Source of the DNA: a candidate division NC10 bacterium SPGG6
Lineage (GTDB): Bacteria; Methylomirabilota; Methylomirabilia; Methylomirabilales; CSP1-5
DNA: 13,446 bases
Direction: 5' to 3'
NCBI GenBank assembly: GCA_001643535.1
Contig: LXTG01000002.1
Location: 1-13,446, forward strand
Position numbers and translations under genes: made by a program. Positions 6,869-13,446 of this stretch are shown one piece after another. Below the pieces are notes generated by a model. That model was not told where the DNA came from. It saw nothing but the letters and a program-made list of their open reading frames with translations, and did not search any database. How positions within the stretch are numbered: position 1 is the stretch's first letter; each line of letters opens with the position of its first letter.

Positions 6869-6938
6869 TCCCCCCTTGCACAATTGGCCGGTGCGAATGA
6901 TCAGGACCAGAGGCGTACGGTTCGTTCCGTAAAGCGCT

Positions 6939-8297
6939 ATGGCGAAGATTAAAACCTACTTTGAATGTCAGCAGTGTGGGTACCAGACTCCTCGATGGAT
7001 GGGCCGCTGTCCGGAGTGCGGGAGCTGGGGAACGGTCGTGGAGGAGCATCCCACAGGCGGCGGGCGGGGGGTGGGAGTCCGCAATCCGTCGGCCCCCCCC
7101 GTCCCTATCACCGAGGTGCAGGGACCCGCACTCACTCGGATTCCCACAGGATTCCCGGAGGTAGATCAAACCCTCGGGGGGGGGGTGGTCCCGGGCTCGG
7201 TCGTCCTCATCGGGGGTGACCCCGGTATCGGCAAGTCAACCCTGCTGCTCCAGGTCGCGGCCCGCCTCGCCAATCAGGGTCGCAAGGCCCTCTACGTCTC
7301 GGGGGAGGAGTCGGCCGAGCAGATCCGGGTCCGTGCGGAACGGATCAGCGCCATGTCCCCGCTTCTGTATCTCGCCGCCGAGACGCTCCTTGAGGCGATC
7401 ATCGAGCATGGGGAGCGCATTAGGCCGGATCTCTTGATTGTGGATTCGGTGCAGACGACCTACGTGGGGGGACTCGAGTCACCTCCGGGCAGCCTCAGTC
7501 AGGTGCGGGAGGTTGCGACCCGCCTTATGAGCTTCAGTAAAGAACGGGGGATCAGCACGTGTCTGATTGGTCACGTGACCAAAGACGGATCCTTCGCGGG
7601 GCCCAAGGCCTTGGAGCACATCGTCGATACCGTGATCTATTTTGAAGGGGAGCGGCAACATACCTATCGGATCCTCCGGGTCACCAAGAACCGCTTCGGC
7701 TCCACCCACGAAATCGGGATCTTTGAGATGACCGAAACGGGGCTCCGGGAGGTTGGTAACCCCTCCCAGCTCTTCCTGGCCGAGCGGCCTCAAGGGGTGA
7801 CCGGATCGGTGGTCGTCGTCGCCATGGAGGGGACTCGTCCTCTGCTGGTGGAGATCCAGGCCTTGGTGGCCCCAACCCATGCCAGCCTTCCCCGCCGGGT
7901 GGTAACCGGGGTCGATCTTCACCGGGTGGCAATTCTGTTGGCGGTCCTGGAGAAACGGCTGGGGATGCCACTCTCCACCTGTGATGTCTTCGTCAACGTT
8001 GTCGGCGGGGTGCGGATCACCGAGCCGGCTGCGGACTTGGGTATCGTGACAGCCGTAACCAGCAGCTTCCGGAACATTCCGTTGGACCCTGGAATGGTCT
8101 GCTTCGGTGAGGTCGGGCTTACCGGAGAGATCCGGGCTGTCCGGCACGCAGTGAAAAGACTCCACGAGGCCTGGCAGCTTGGCTTCAACCGGTGCTTCCT
8201 CCCCGAGGCCAACGAAGGCAAACACCGCGAGGGAGCAGAGATAGACGTCATCGGCGTGGGGACGGTGGATGCGATGATGGCCATTCTCTTCTCGTGA
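6939..8297 (+). CDS. radA: DNA repair protein RadA
   Basis: RecA-related ATPase that promotes branch migration and processing of recombination intermediates. It has 452 residues, normal for the family, from ATG 6939. Order of domains: a zinc finger with Cys10, Cys13, Cys24 and Cys27; a RecA-type core with Walker A GGDPGIGKST at 92-101 and LLIVDSVQT; the family signature KNRFG at 250-254; and a Lon-protease-like C-terminal domain from about residue 290 (GVDLHRVAILLAVLEKR, VGGVRITEPAADLGI). A run of ten G residues (7176-7185) encodes the Gly stretch at 80-82, just before Walker A, and a C8 run lies at 7093-7100. No clear promoter is seen in the 70 bases after dnaB, so it may be cotranscribed. 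Confidence 0.97.
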   Translation: MAKIKTYFECQQCGYQTPRWMGRCPECGSWGTVVEEHPTGGGRGVGVRNPSAPPVPITEVQGPALTRIPTGFPEVDQTLGGGVVPGSVVLIGGDPGIGKSTLLLQVAARLANQGRKALYVSGEESAEQIRVRAERISAMSPLLYLAAETLLEAIIEHGERIRPDLLIVDSVQTTYVGGLESPPGSLSQVREVATRLMSFSKERGISTCLIGHVTKDGSFAGPKALEHIVDTVIYFEGERQHTYRILRVTKNRFGSTHEIGIFEMTETGLREVGNPSQLFLAERPQGVTGSVVVVAMEGTRPLLVEIQALVAPTHASLPRRVVTGVDLHRVAILLAVLEKRLGMPLSTCDVFVNVVGGVRITEPAADLGIVTAVTSSFRNIPLDPGMVCFGEVGLTGEIRAVRHAVKRLHEAWQLGFNRCFLPEANEGKHREGAEIDVIGVGTVDAMMAILFS

Positions 8298-8312
8298 ATT
8301 GCAAAGAAAATT

Positions 8313-8341
8313 TTGACTCATCGCATGATTTTTGATATCCT
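8313..8341 (+). promoter_or_regulatory. sigma70-type promoter for carD
   Basis: The -35 TTGACT (8313-8318) and -10 TATCCT (8336-8341) are separated by exactly 17 bases. A TG at 8333-8334 forms an extended -10. Transcription would start near 8348, giving a leader of about 17 bases that holds only the ribosome binding site GGGAGG (8351-8356) ahead of ATG 8365. The surrounding stretch is AT-rich compared with the coding sequence. Confidence 0.7.
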
Positions 8342-8364
8342 AGATCTTTAGGGAGGTACGATCG

Positions 8365-8856
8365 ATGGACGAAATGTTCTGTATAGGGAAGAAGGTCGTC
8401 TATCCGGCTCACGGTGTCGCCCTGATTGAGGCCATCGAGGAGAAGGAGGTCTCAGGCTGTCGGCAGTCGTTTTATATCTTGCGAATCTTGGGCAACGATA
8501 CCACCATCTTGATCCCGATTCATAATGCCCTGCGGGTCGGCCTCCGAGAGGTGATCGGGCGTTCGGAAATCCCCCAGGTCATGGAGATTCTTCGACGAAA
8601 GGATGTTGAGATCTGCCCCAACTGGAACCGACGGTTCAAGGAAAACTGGGAGCGGATCAAGTCCGGCTCCCTCTATGAGATGGCATTAGTCCTGCGGAAG
8701 CTGGTCGTCCTCCAGAAAGAGCGGCATCTTTCCTTCGGTGAGAAGAAGATGCTTGAGAACGTTCGACAGCTCATCGTCAGCGAGATCGCCCATGCGGCTG
8801 GCATTGACCCTCTGGAGGCGGACGGGATGGTCGAGAAGACTATCGCCACGGCATGA
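8365..8856 (+). CDS. carD: CarD/CdnL-family RNA polymerase-binding transcription regulator
   Basis: Proteins of this family bind the RNA polymerase beta subunit and stabilise the open promoter complex at housekeeping and rRNA promoters. The protein is 163 residues. The N-terminal RNA-polymerase-interacting domain (about residues 5-62) begins FCIGKKVVYPAHGVALIEAIE and contains ILIPIHNALRVGLREVI. The helical C-terminal domain has the conserved Trp87 in NWNRRFKENW, the residue that wedges at the upstream edge of the transcription bubble in studied homologues. The length matches CdnL rather than the larger CarD with an HMGA tail. GGGAGG lies eight bases before the ATG, and the gene has its own promoter after radA. 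It is followed by the PIN-TRAM gene. Confidence 0.93.
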   Translation: MDEMFCIGKKVVYPAHGVALIEAIEEKEVSGCRQSFYILRILGNDTTILIPIHNALRVGLREVIGRSEIPQVMEILRRKDVEICPNWNRRFKENWERIKSGSLYEMALVLRKLVVLQKERHLSFGEKKMLENVRQLIVSEIAHAAGIDPLEADGMVEKTIATA

Positions 8857-8884
8857 GGGTTGGGTGAGGGAGGTGGTAGATTCG

Positions 8885-8895
8885 AAGGAGGTGAT
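8885..8895 (+). promoter_or_regulatory. near-perfect Shine-Dalgarno sequence for the PIN-TRAM gene
   Basis: AAGGAGGTGAT matches the typical 16S rRNA 3' end over 11 bases and ends five bases before ATG 8901. This decides the start over the TTG at 8895, which would lie inside the site. It is the strongest binding site seen in the window. Confidence 0.85.
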
Positions 8896-8900
8896 TGCTG

Positions 8901-9908
8901 ATGTCAAGACAGATTGTCCGAGGACTCTTTGTAGTCCTCTGCGGTCTCGTCGGCTTGGCGGCGGGGTCGATGTACAGATCGGAGAGCGTGTATCTGTTCG
9001 TCGGTCTGGCCGTGGGGGTGGCCGCGGGCGCGCTCCTGGTGGAGTGGATCCTCAGACAAGTCCAGATTACGGTCCTCATAAGTGCTCTTGTTGGTCTAGT
9101 TATTGGACTCCTTCTCGCCCGATTCCTCCTCGACACCGTGTCGGTCTTCTTGGAACCCCTGCCCGAACCGCTGCAAGTCTTTGTGAGTCTGCTCTTCATG
9201 GTTGCCGCGGGCTACATCGTCGCCGCGGTGGCGGTGGAGAAGGGGCGGGAACTCCGCGTCCTCGACCTGCTCCGGGTGGTCAAAGGGCAGCCCAGCGGTG
9301 AACGGAGCAAGATCCTGGACACCTCGGTCATCATCGACGGCCGGATTGCCGACATCTGCGAGACAGGCTTTATCGAGGGGACGCTGATCATCCCGCAGTT
9401 TGTGCTGCGTGAACTCCAACACATCGCAGACTCGTCCGATCCCATCAAGCGGAATCGGGGACGGCGAGGGTTGGACATCCTGCAAAAGATCCAAAAGAAT
9501 CCCGATGTGCAGGTGAAGATCCACGACATGGACTTCCCGGATATCCGGGAGGTGGATGGGAAGTTGGTGGCGATGGCCAAGGCCCTTGCAGCCAAGGTGG
9601 TCACCAATGACTTCAACTTGAACAAAGTGGCTGAACTCTATGGGGTGTCGGTGCTGAATATCAATGAGCTGACGAATGCCCTGCGGCCCGTGGTCCTTCC
9701 CGGAGAGGAGATCCGGGTCTACGTCCTTAAGGAGGGGAAGGAGTATAACCAAGGGGTGGCCTATCTGGATGACGGAACCATGGTCGTCATCGACAATGGT
9801 CGCCGGCACATCGGGCAGACCATCGATGTCTGTGTGACCTCGGTGCTGCAGACGACGGCGGGGCGGATGATTTTTTCCCGACTGAAGGAAGAGGCCGAAG
9901 CTGCGTAA
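8901..9908 (+). CDS. membrane-anchored PIN-TRAM domain protein (YacL-like putative nuclease)
   Basis: Resembles B. subtilis YacL. The 335 residues open with four predicted membrane helices (about 8-22, 30-51, 57-80 and 90-112). A cytoplasmic PIN nuclease domain follows: ILDTSVIIDGR carries Asp140 and Asp146, VLRELQHIADS carries a Glu, and DGKLVAMAK and TNDFNL supply further acidic residues of the metal site. The TRAM domain, an OB-type RNA-binding fold, occupies about 265-328 (LPGEEIRVYVLKEG to TTAGRMIFSRL). Together these suggest a membrane-tethered, metal-dependent ribonuclease; the substrate is unknown. The link to ispD downstream is conserved, since yacL also precedes ispD in Bacillus. 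The catalytic acids appear intact, so activity is plausible. Confidence 0.9.
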   Translation: MSRQIVRGLFVVLCGLVGLAAGSMYRSESVYLFVGLAVGVAAGALLVEWILRQVQITVLISALVGLVIGLLLARFLLDTVSVFLEPLPEPLQVFVSLLFMVAAGYIVAAVAVEKGRELRVLDLLRVVKGQPSGERSKILDTSVIIDGRIADICETGFIEGTLIIPQFVLRELQHIADSSDPIKRNRGRRGLDILQKIQKNPDVQVKIHDMDFPDIREVDGKLVAMAKALAAKVVTNDFNLNKVAELYGVSVLNINELTNALRPVVLPGEEIRVYVLKEGKEYNQGVAYLDDGTMVVIDNGRRHIGQTIDVCVTSVLQTTAGRMIFSRLKEEAEAA

Positions 9909-9985
9909 CGTCGGCTTCCAGCCATCGATTGGCCGTGAATCGGCACGGGACCGGGACGGACTGACGGTGGGTCGCTGAGCGTATC

Positions 9986-10714
9986 ATGAATGTGACGGCG
10001 ATCGTGCCGGCAGCAGGCCTTGGCCGTCGGGCAGGAGGAGATGTCCCCAAACAGTTCCTCCTCCTCCGGGGGATGCCTATCCTGACCCGGACCCTGCTGA
10101 ACCTGACCAATCCAGGCCTCGTCAACGCACTGGTCCTGGTCGTTCCACCTGGGGCCGAGGAGTGGTGCCAGCAGCACATTCTCGCGCCCTACCCGCTTCC
10201 GCCCATCATCGAGATTATTCCCGGGGGCGCCGAGCGTCAGGAGTCGGTCTTCCGCGGTCTTCAGCGAACAACTGCGGAAACGCAGCTGGTGGTGATCCAC
10301 GATGCCGTTCGCCCGTTCGTCTCTCCCGACCTTCTCCGCCGGACGATTGAAGCAGCCCAGACCTTTCGGGCAGCCGTGGCGGCGGTCCCGGCTGTCGAGA
10401 CCGTCAAGGTAGTGGAGCGCGAGCTCATTCGGGAGACCCCGCCCCGAGACCGCCTCTGGATCGCCCAGACCCCTCAAGCCTTTGAGGGGGAGCTGATCCG
10501 GGAGGCGTATCGCCGGGCCGCGGCCGATGGGTTCCGCGGGACCGACGACGCCATGCTGGTGGAACGTCTGGGGGTGCAGGTGAAGGTCGTCTTGAGCTAT
10601 CCGGAGAACATGAAGATCACCACCGCGGAGGATTTGCAGCGAGCGGAGCAGCTCCTCAGCCGCTGGGAGGATGCAGGATGCGGATCGGCATCGGCTACGA
10701 CGTCCATCCCCTGA
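9986..10714 (+). CDS. ispD: 2-C-methyl-D-erythritol 4-phosphate cytidylyltransferase
   Basis: Transfers CMP from CTP to MEP, the third step of the MEP pathway. It has 242 residues from ATG 9986, with only a weak binding site. The nucleotide-binding start is VPAAGLGRRAGGDVPKQF, with the invariant Arg and Lys of the family, followed by GGAERQESVFRGL, VVIHDAVRPFVS, TPQAFE and GTDDAMLVERLG. The C-terminal stretch (GCGSASATTSIP) is unconserved and is read from the same DNA as the start of ispF, which overlaps by 37 bases. The 77-base gap after the PIN-TRAM gene shows no clear promoter or terminator. Confidence 0.96.
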   Translation: MNVTAIVPAAGLGRRAGGDVPKQFLLLRGMPILTRTLLNLTNPGLVNALVLVVPPGAEEWCQQHILAPYPLPPIIEIIPGGAERQESVFRGLQRTTAETQLVVIHDAVRPFVSPDLLRRTIEAAQTFRAAVAAVPAVETVKVVERELIRETPPRDRLWIAQTPQAFEGELIREAYRRAAADGFRGTDDAMLVERLGVQVKVVLSYPENMKITTAEDLQRAEQLLSRWEDAGCGSASATTSIP

Positions 10715-11166
10715 TCGCCGGCCGCCCGCTCATTTTGGGAGGACTTGAGATCCCCTTTGGGAAGGGGCTCGACGGGCACTCGGACGCCGATGTCATCACC
10801 CATGCGGTGATCGACGCCGTGCTGGGGGCTGCGGGGGAAGGAGACATCGGGCACCATTTCGGGGTGAGTGACCCTCGGTACCAGGGGGTTCGCAGTCTTC
10901 GTCTCCTTGAGGAGACCTGGCGGCGGGTGAAAGCCAAGGGCTTCCGCATTGGAAACCTGGATGCGACGGTGGTGGCCGAGGCGCCCCATTTGGCCCCCCA
11001 TCTGAGAGCCATGGCGGCCAACTTGGCCCAGATCTTGGATAGCGAAACAGCCCGGATCAACATTAAGCCGACGACGGCCAAGGGGCTGGGCCCCTTGGGA
11101 GCGGGGGAAGGGATCGCCTGCCTCGCCGTTGTGCTCTTAGTGGAGGCGGGCGACGAGGGCCGGTGA
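10678..11166 (+). CDS. ispF: 2-C-methyl-D-erythritol 2,4-cyclodiphosphate synthase
   Basis: Cyclises CDP-ME 2-phosphate, releasing CMP, in the fifth MEP step, directly after the IspE reaction. It is 162 residues, the usual size. ATG 10678 has GGGAGG seven bases upstream, inside ispD. The metal ligands Asp8 and His10 (GIGYDVHP) and His42 are present, as are DGHSDADV, Asp56 in GEGDIGHHF, and a C-terminal TTAKGLGPLGAGEGIA in place of the commoner KLGFxGRxEGIA. It overlaps cysS by four bases (GTGA), so ispD, ispF and cysS are probably translated in a coupled way. Confidence 0.97.
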   Translation: MRIGIGYDVHPLIAGRPLILGGLEIPFGKGLDGHSDADVITHAVIDAVLGAAGEGDIGHHFGVSDPRYQGVRSLRLLEETWRRVKAKGFRIGNLDATVVAEAPHLAPHLRAMAANLAQILDSETARINIKPTTAKGLGPLGAGEGIACLAVVLLVEAGDEGR

Positions 11167-12650
11167 GGGAGAGTCCGGTGGGGTTGCGGATCTATAATAC
11201 ACTCACGCGGCAGAAGGAGCTGTTCGAACCACTCATCCCTGGACAGGTCCGGATGTACGTGTGCGGGATTACTGCCTACGATCTCAGCCACATCGGCCAC
11301 GCCCGGTCCGCGCTCGTCTTCGACGTGATCCGCCGCTACCTCGAGGTCAAGCGATACGAGGTTCGATTCATTCGCAACTTCACAGATGTGGATGACAAAA
11401 TTATCAAACGGGCGGAACAGGAAGGTGCTTCGGCGGGGGAAATATCCGAACGATTTATCGCCGAATACCAGAAGGACATGGAGAACCTCGGGGTCCTTCC
11501 TGCCACTGTCGAGCCCAATGCGACGGAGTACATCCCCCAAATGATCACGCTGATCGAGCGACTGGTTGCCCGGGACTTCGCCTATGTCGTCGATGGCGAC
11601 CTCTATTTTGAAGTGAGGCGGTTCCCTCGTTACGGACGTCTGTCGGGCAAGAACCTCGAAGAGCTGCTGGCCGGCGCGCGCGTTGAGGTGGATGAGCGCA
11701 AGCGGGATCCACACGACTTCGCCCTGTGGAAGTCGGCGAAACCCGGAGAGCCGTCATGGGAGAGCCCGTGGGGTCCAGGACGCCCGGGCTGGCACATCGA
11801 GTGTTCGGCCATGTCAATGGAGCACCTCGGCGAGTCCTTTGACATTCATGGCGGTGGCGAGGACCTGATCTTCCCGCACCACGATTGCGAGATCGCCCAG
11901 TCCGAAGCGGCAACGGAAAAGCCGTTCGTGCGTTACTGGATCCATAATGGCTTTGTGACAATCAATCAGGAGAAGATGTCCAAGTCCCTCGGGAACTTTT
12001 TCACGGTCCGCGAGATCTTTGAGAAATCGCCTTATAAGGTTCCAGTGACAGCCGAGGCGCTCCGATATTTTCTGCTCGGCACCCATTACCGACACCCCCT
12101 TGATTTTTCCGACGAGGCCTTGTGGGAGGCCAAGCGAGCGCTGGACAGGTTCTATGGCCTGTTCCAGAGGCTTGACGAGGCGACCGCACCGCAGGGACAA
12201 GCGGATGCGTTACTCCCAGCGGTGCTCGAACGGGTCCGTGAGGCGTTTCATCAGGCGATGGATGATGACTTCAACACCCCAGTAGCTATCGCTGAGCTAC
12301 AGGTGCTGCGCGCGGACGTCAACAAGTTGTTAGAGGCCGGACTGTCCAAAGAGGCATGCGAGAGCGCCCGCGAAGAGCTTGGATCATTCGGTCGGGTACT
12401 CGGTCTCCTTCAGTTGTCGTTCCGGGAATGGGTTTCGCAAATCATTCCCGTTGGTTCTGGTGCTCTCGGCTTGACAGGCGCACGCCCCAGGGTCCTACCT
12501 GACGCAGAGATCGACAAAAAGGTGGCCCGACGAATCGAGGCTCGACGACAAAAGGATTTCGCGAAGGCTGATGAGATCAGGGCGGAGCTTGCCGCGTTCG
12601 GGGTTACGATCGAGGATCGACCAGATGGGACCAGCCGATGGAAGCGATGA
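11163..12650 (+). CDS. cysS: cysteinyl-tRNA synthetase
   Basis: Class I synthetase that charges tRNA-Cys. It has 495 residues from GTG 11163, which overlaps the ispF stop; a GTG at 11178 would remove five unconserved residues and is also possible. HIGH is at 43-46 and KMSKS at 271-275. Zinc ligands expected from the E. coli enzyme are present: Cys34 (YVCGIT), Cys214 (ECSAMS), His239 and Glu243. The zinc motif reads HHDCE where E. coli has HHENE, placing an extra cysteine (Cys242) beside the metal site. A helical anticodon-binding region follows, ending KDFAKADEIRAELAAFG and DRPDGTSRWKR. The gene overlaps rlmB by 26 bases. Confidence 0.97.
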   Translation: MRESPVGLRIYNTLTRQKELFEPLIPGQVRMYVCGITAYDLSHIGHARSALVFDVIRRYLEVKRYEVRFIRNFTDVDDKIIKRAEQEGASAGEISERFIAEYQKDMENLGVLPATVEPNATEYIPQMITLIERLVARDFAYVVDGDLYFEVRRFPRYGRLSGKNLEELLAGARVEVDERKRDPHDFALWKSAKPGEPSWESPWGPGRPGWHIECSAMSMEHLGESFDIHGGGEDLIFPHHDCEIAQSEAATEKPFVRYWIHNGFVTINQEKMSKSLGNFFTVREIFEKSPYKVPVTAEALRYFLLGTHYRHPLDFSDEALWEAKRALDRFYGLFQRLDEATAPQGQADALLPAVLERVREAFHQAMDDDFNTPVAIAELQVLRADVNKLLEAGLSKEACESAREELGSFGRVLGLLQLSFREWVSQIIPVGSGALGLTGARPRVLPDAEIDKKVARRIEARRQKDFAKADEIRAELAAFGVTIEDRPDGTSRWKR

Positions 12651-13248
12651 GGCATGCGAGGTCCTCACCGGCCTTCATGCCGTCCGGGAAGCGCTTCGAG
12701 CAGGCACCCGGCCGCTCTTGCGGATTCTGGTGTCGCGACAAGATCGTCAATGTGCAGACCTTGTCCGGCTGGCTCGGGCCGCACGCGTGCCGGTCCACGT
12801 CGAGCCAAAGCGGGCCCTGGATCGGCTCGTACCGGGGGGCAAGCATCAAGGTGTCATTGGGTTGGTCGCGACGAAGCCGTACGCCGAGCCCGAAGAGATG
12901 CTCGCCTCCGCACGCGCACGAGGCGAGGCGCCCTTCTTGGTGATCTTGGATGGGGTGGAAGACCCGCGGAACTTGGGCGCAGTACTTCGGACCGCCGAGT
13001 CGGCGGGGGTCCATGGCGTATTGATCCCCGAACGGCGGTCGGTCGGGTTGACGAGCACCGTTGCGAAGGCCGCAGCCGGTGCACTGGAGCATGTTCGGGT
13101 CGGGCGCGTGCAGAACGTGTCCCGCCTGATCGAGACACTTCAGGCAATGAAAAAAGCCCTGTCGAAGCTTGTCTCGCAATGCTCAGGGAAAGGGCCGGTC
13201 ACAGACTGTCCGATTCTTGAATCACTCGATTCGGAGCAAAAAGTATGA
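12625..13248 (+). CDS. rlmB: truncated RlmB-type 23S rRNA 2'-O-methyltransferase fused in frame to a MerR-like C-terminus
   Basis: RlmB methylates a conserved guanosine in 23S rRNA domain V. ATG 12625 gives MGPADGSDEACEVLTGLHAVREAL; an ATG at 12571 lies deep in cysS and adds unconserved residues. The L30e-like N-terminal domain (about 10-85, with GGKHQGVIGLVA) and SpoU motif 1 (LDGVEDPRNLGAVLRTAES, then VGLTSTVAKAAAGALEHV) are normal. From about residue 168-178 the family pattern stops. SpoU motifs 2 and 3, which form the AdoMet-binding trefoil knot and the dimer interface, are absent, so methylation is very unlikely. The last 33 or so residues (MKKALSKLVSQC, then CPILESLD) look like the end of a heavy-metal MerR regulator. 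The total is 207 residues against about 245 for RlmB. GC drops at the join. It is probably a non-functional remnant. Confidence 0.8.
   Translation: MGPADGSDEACEVLTGLHAVREALRAGTRPLLRILVSRQDRQCADLVRLARAARVPVHVEPKRALDRLVPGGKHQGVIGLVATKPYAEPEEMLASARARGEAPFLVILDGVEDPRNLGAVLRTAESAGVHGVLIPERRSVGLTSTVAKAAAGALEHVRVGRVQNVSRLIETLQAMKKALSKLVSQCSGKGPVTDCPILESLDSEQKV
13138..13248 (+). pseudogene. C-terminal fragment of a MerR-family heavy-metal-responsive regulator
   Basis: Residues from LQAMKKALSKLVSQC to CPILESLDSEQKV fit the end of the dimerisation helix and the metal-binding loop of ZntR/CadR/PbrR-type regulators (compare the pattern LxxM, L..L, C, G, then C.ILE.L in E. coli ZntR). Both loop cysteines are present. 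The DNA-binding helix-turn-helix and most of the coil are missing, so this piece cannot regulate on its own. It has no separate start with a good binding site, although an in-frame ATG exists at 13147. It reads on from rlmB without interruption. The family assignment rests on a short stretch and recalled patterns. Confidence 0.6.
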
Positions 13249-13249
13249 G

Positions 13250-13438
13250 ATGGCAGAACGGATCGTGTTGACAACAGCCAACGAGTCGATTAAGGGTGCC
13301 GAGGAAACTACGGACCCTACACAGTTTTGGATGGATGAACACTTTCGAAATTCATGCCGAAACCTCCTGAATGCTTTCGCAACAGAAGGTATCATCACTG
13401 AACAGGAACGAGACGAGCTTATCGGGAGAATCAAGTGA
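13250..13438 (+). CDS. small protein of unknown function
   Basis: 62 residues from ATG 13250, one base after the stop of the rlmB/merR fusion. I do not recognise the family. It is soluble and charged, with no signal or membrane segment. A Thr/Glu-rich N-terminal third is followed by a probable helical hairpin, WMDEHFRNSCRNLLNAF and GIITEQERDELIGRIK; the second half faintly recalls short SHOCT-like helices but not convincingly. The nearest GGAG (13233-13236) is about 13 bases away, so translation may depend on re-initiation from the preceding stop. A GTG at 13435 overlaps its stop codon as GTGA and reads on to the window end (MKEN), so another coupled gene may follow. GC is about 48%, low for the window. 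Confidence 0.5.
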   Translation: MAERIVLTTANESIKGAEETTDPTQFWMDEHFRNSCRNLLNAFATEGIITEQERDELIGRIK

Positions 13439-13446
13439 AGGAAAAT

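Noticed and set aside
6879..6935. Small hairpins in the dnaB-radA gap (TACGG/CCGTA and GCAC/GTGC)
   Set aside because: Stems are only four to five pairs and no T run follows, so they do not make a terminator.
9096..9809. 237-codon minus-strand open frame opposite the PIN-TRAM gene
   Set aside because: The peptide is His/Asp/Leu-rich, typical of an antisense shadow, and the sense strand encodes clear PIN and TRAM motifs.
10695..11714. 339-codon open frame on the minus strand across ispF and cysS
   Set aside because: It lies opposite two certain genes, has no recognisable motif or binding site, and is explained by GC-rich codon structure on the sense strand.
12654..13220. 188-codon plus-strand frame overlapping rlmB
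   Set aside because: It is Arg/Pro/Gly-rich with no family features; the overlapping frame carries unmistakable RlmB motifs.
13268..13296. TTGACA followed by TAAGGG at 17 bases, inside the 62-codon gene
   Set aside because: The -10 fits poorly, and the 19-base spacing typical of MerR-controlled promoters is not present.

Overview
The window is about 13.4 kb of moderately GC-rich bacterial DNA. It is gene-dense, and every convincing gene lies on the + strand. Nearly all of it is conserved core machinery: isoprenoid (MEP) synthesis, PRPP synthesis, ribosomal proteins, replication and repair, and tRNA charging. The order lolB-like/ispE/tRNA-Gln/prs/rplY/pth/rpsF/ssb/rpsR/rplI/dnaB/radA followed by carD/PIN-TRAM/ispD/ispF/cysS/rlmB fits a Gram-negative lineage such as Methylomirabilota (NC10), a former deltaproteobacterial group, or a relative. 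This placement is inferred from gene order, CarD and the envelope-lipoprotein-like first gene; the sequence alone does not settle it.

Layout. 1-1387: the end of an envelope lipoprotein-like gene, then ispE, closed by a strong intrinsic terminator (1399-1444). 1474-2503: tRNA-Gln(TTG) lying almost directly against prs. 2504-2615: an intergenic stretch with a degenerate 7-bp tandem repeat. 2616-6868: a compact run of rplY, pth, rpsF, ssb, rpsR, rplI and dnaB (5S rRNA binding, peptidyl-tRNA recycling, small- and large-subunit proteins, single-strand binding, replicative helicase). 6939-8297: radA. 8313-9908: carD with its own sigma70-like promoter, then a membrane-anchored PIN-TRAM protein with a near-perfect ribosome binding site. 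9986-12650: ispD, ispF and cysS, with overlapping reading frames.

12625-13446: the only clearly non-core part. rlmB begins normally but loses its catalytic knot near 13125-13158. It runs in frame into what looks like the metal-binding C-terminus of a MerR-family (ZntR/CadR/PbrR-like) regulator. A 62-codon gene of unknown function follows. GC falls from about 65% to about 48% (hand count) across this join. This is either a real deletion/insertion junction at the edge of an accessory region or a chimeric assembly join.

Three of the MEP pathway genes (ispD, ispF and ispE) sit within one 11-kb stretch but in two separate transcription groups. I found no CRISPR array, complete insertion sequence or defence system. 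No gene-free stretch exceeds 300 bases.
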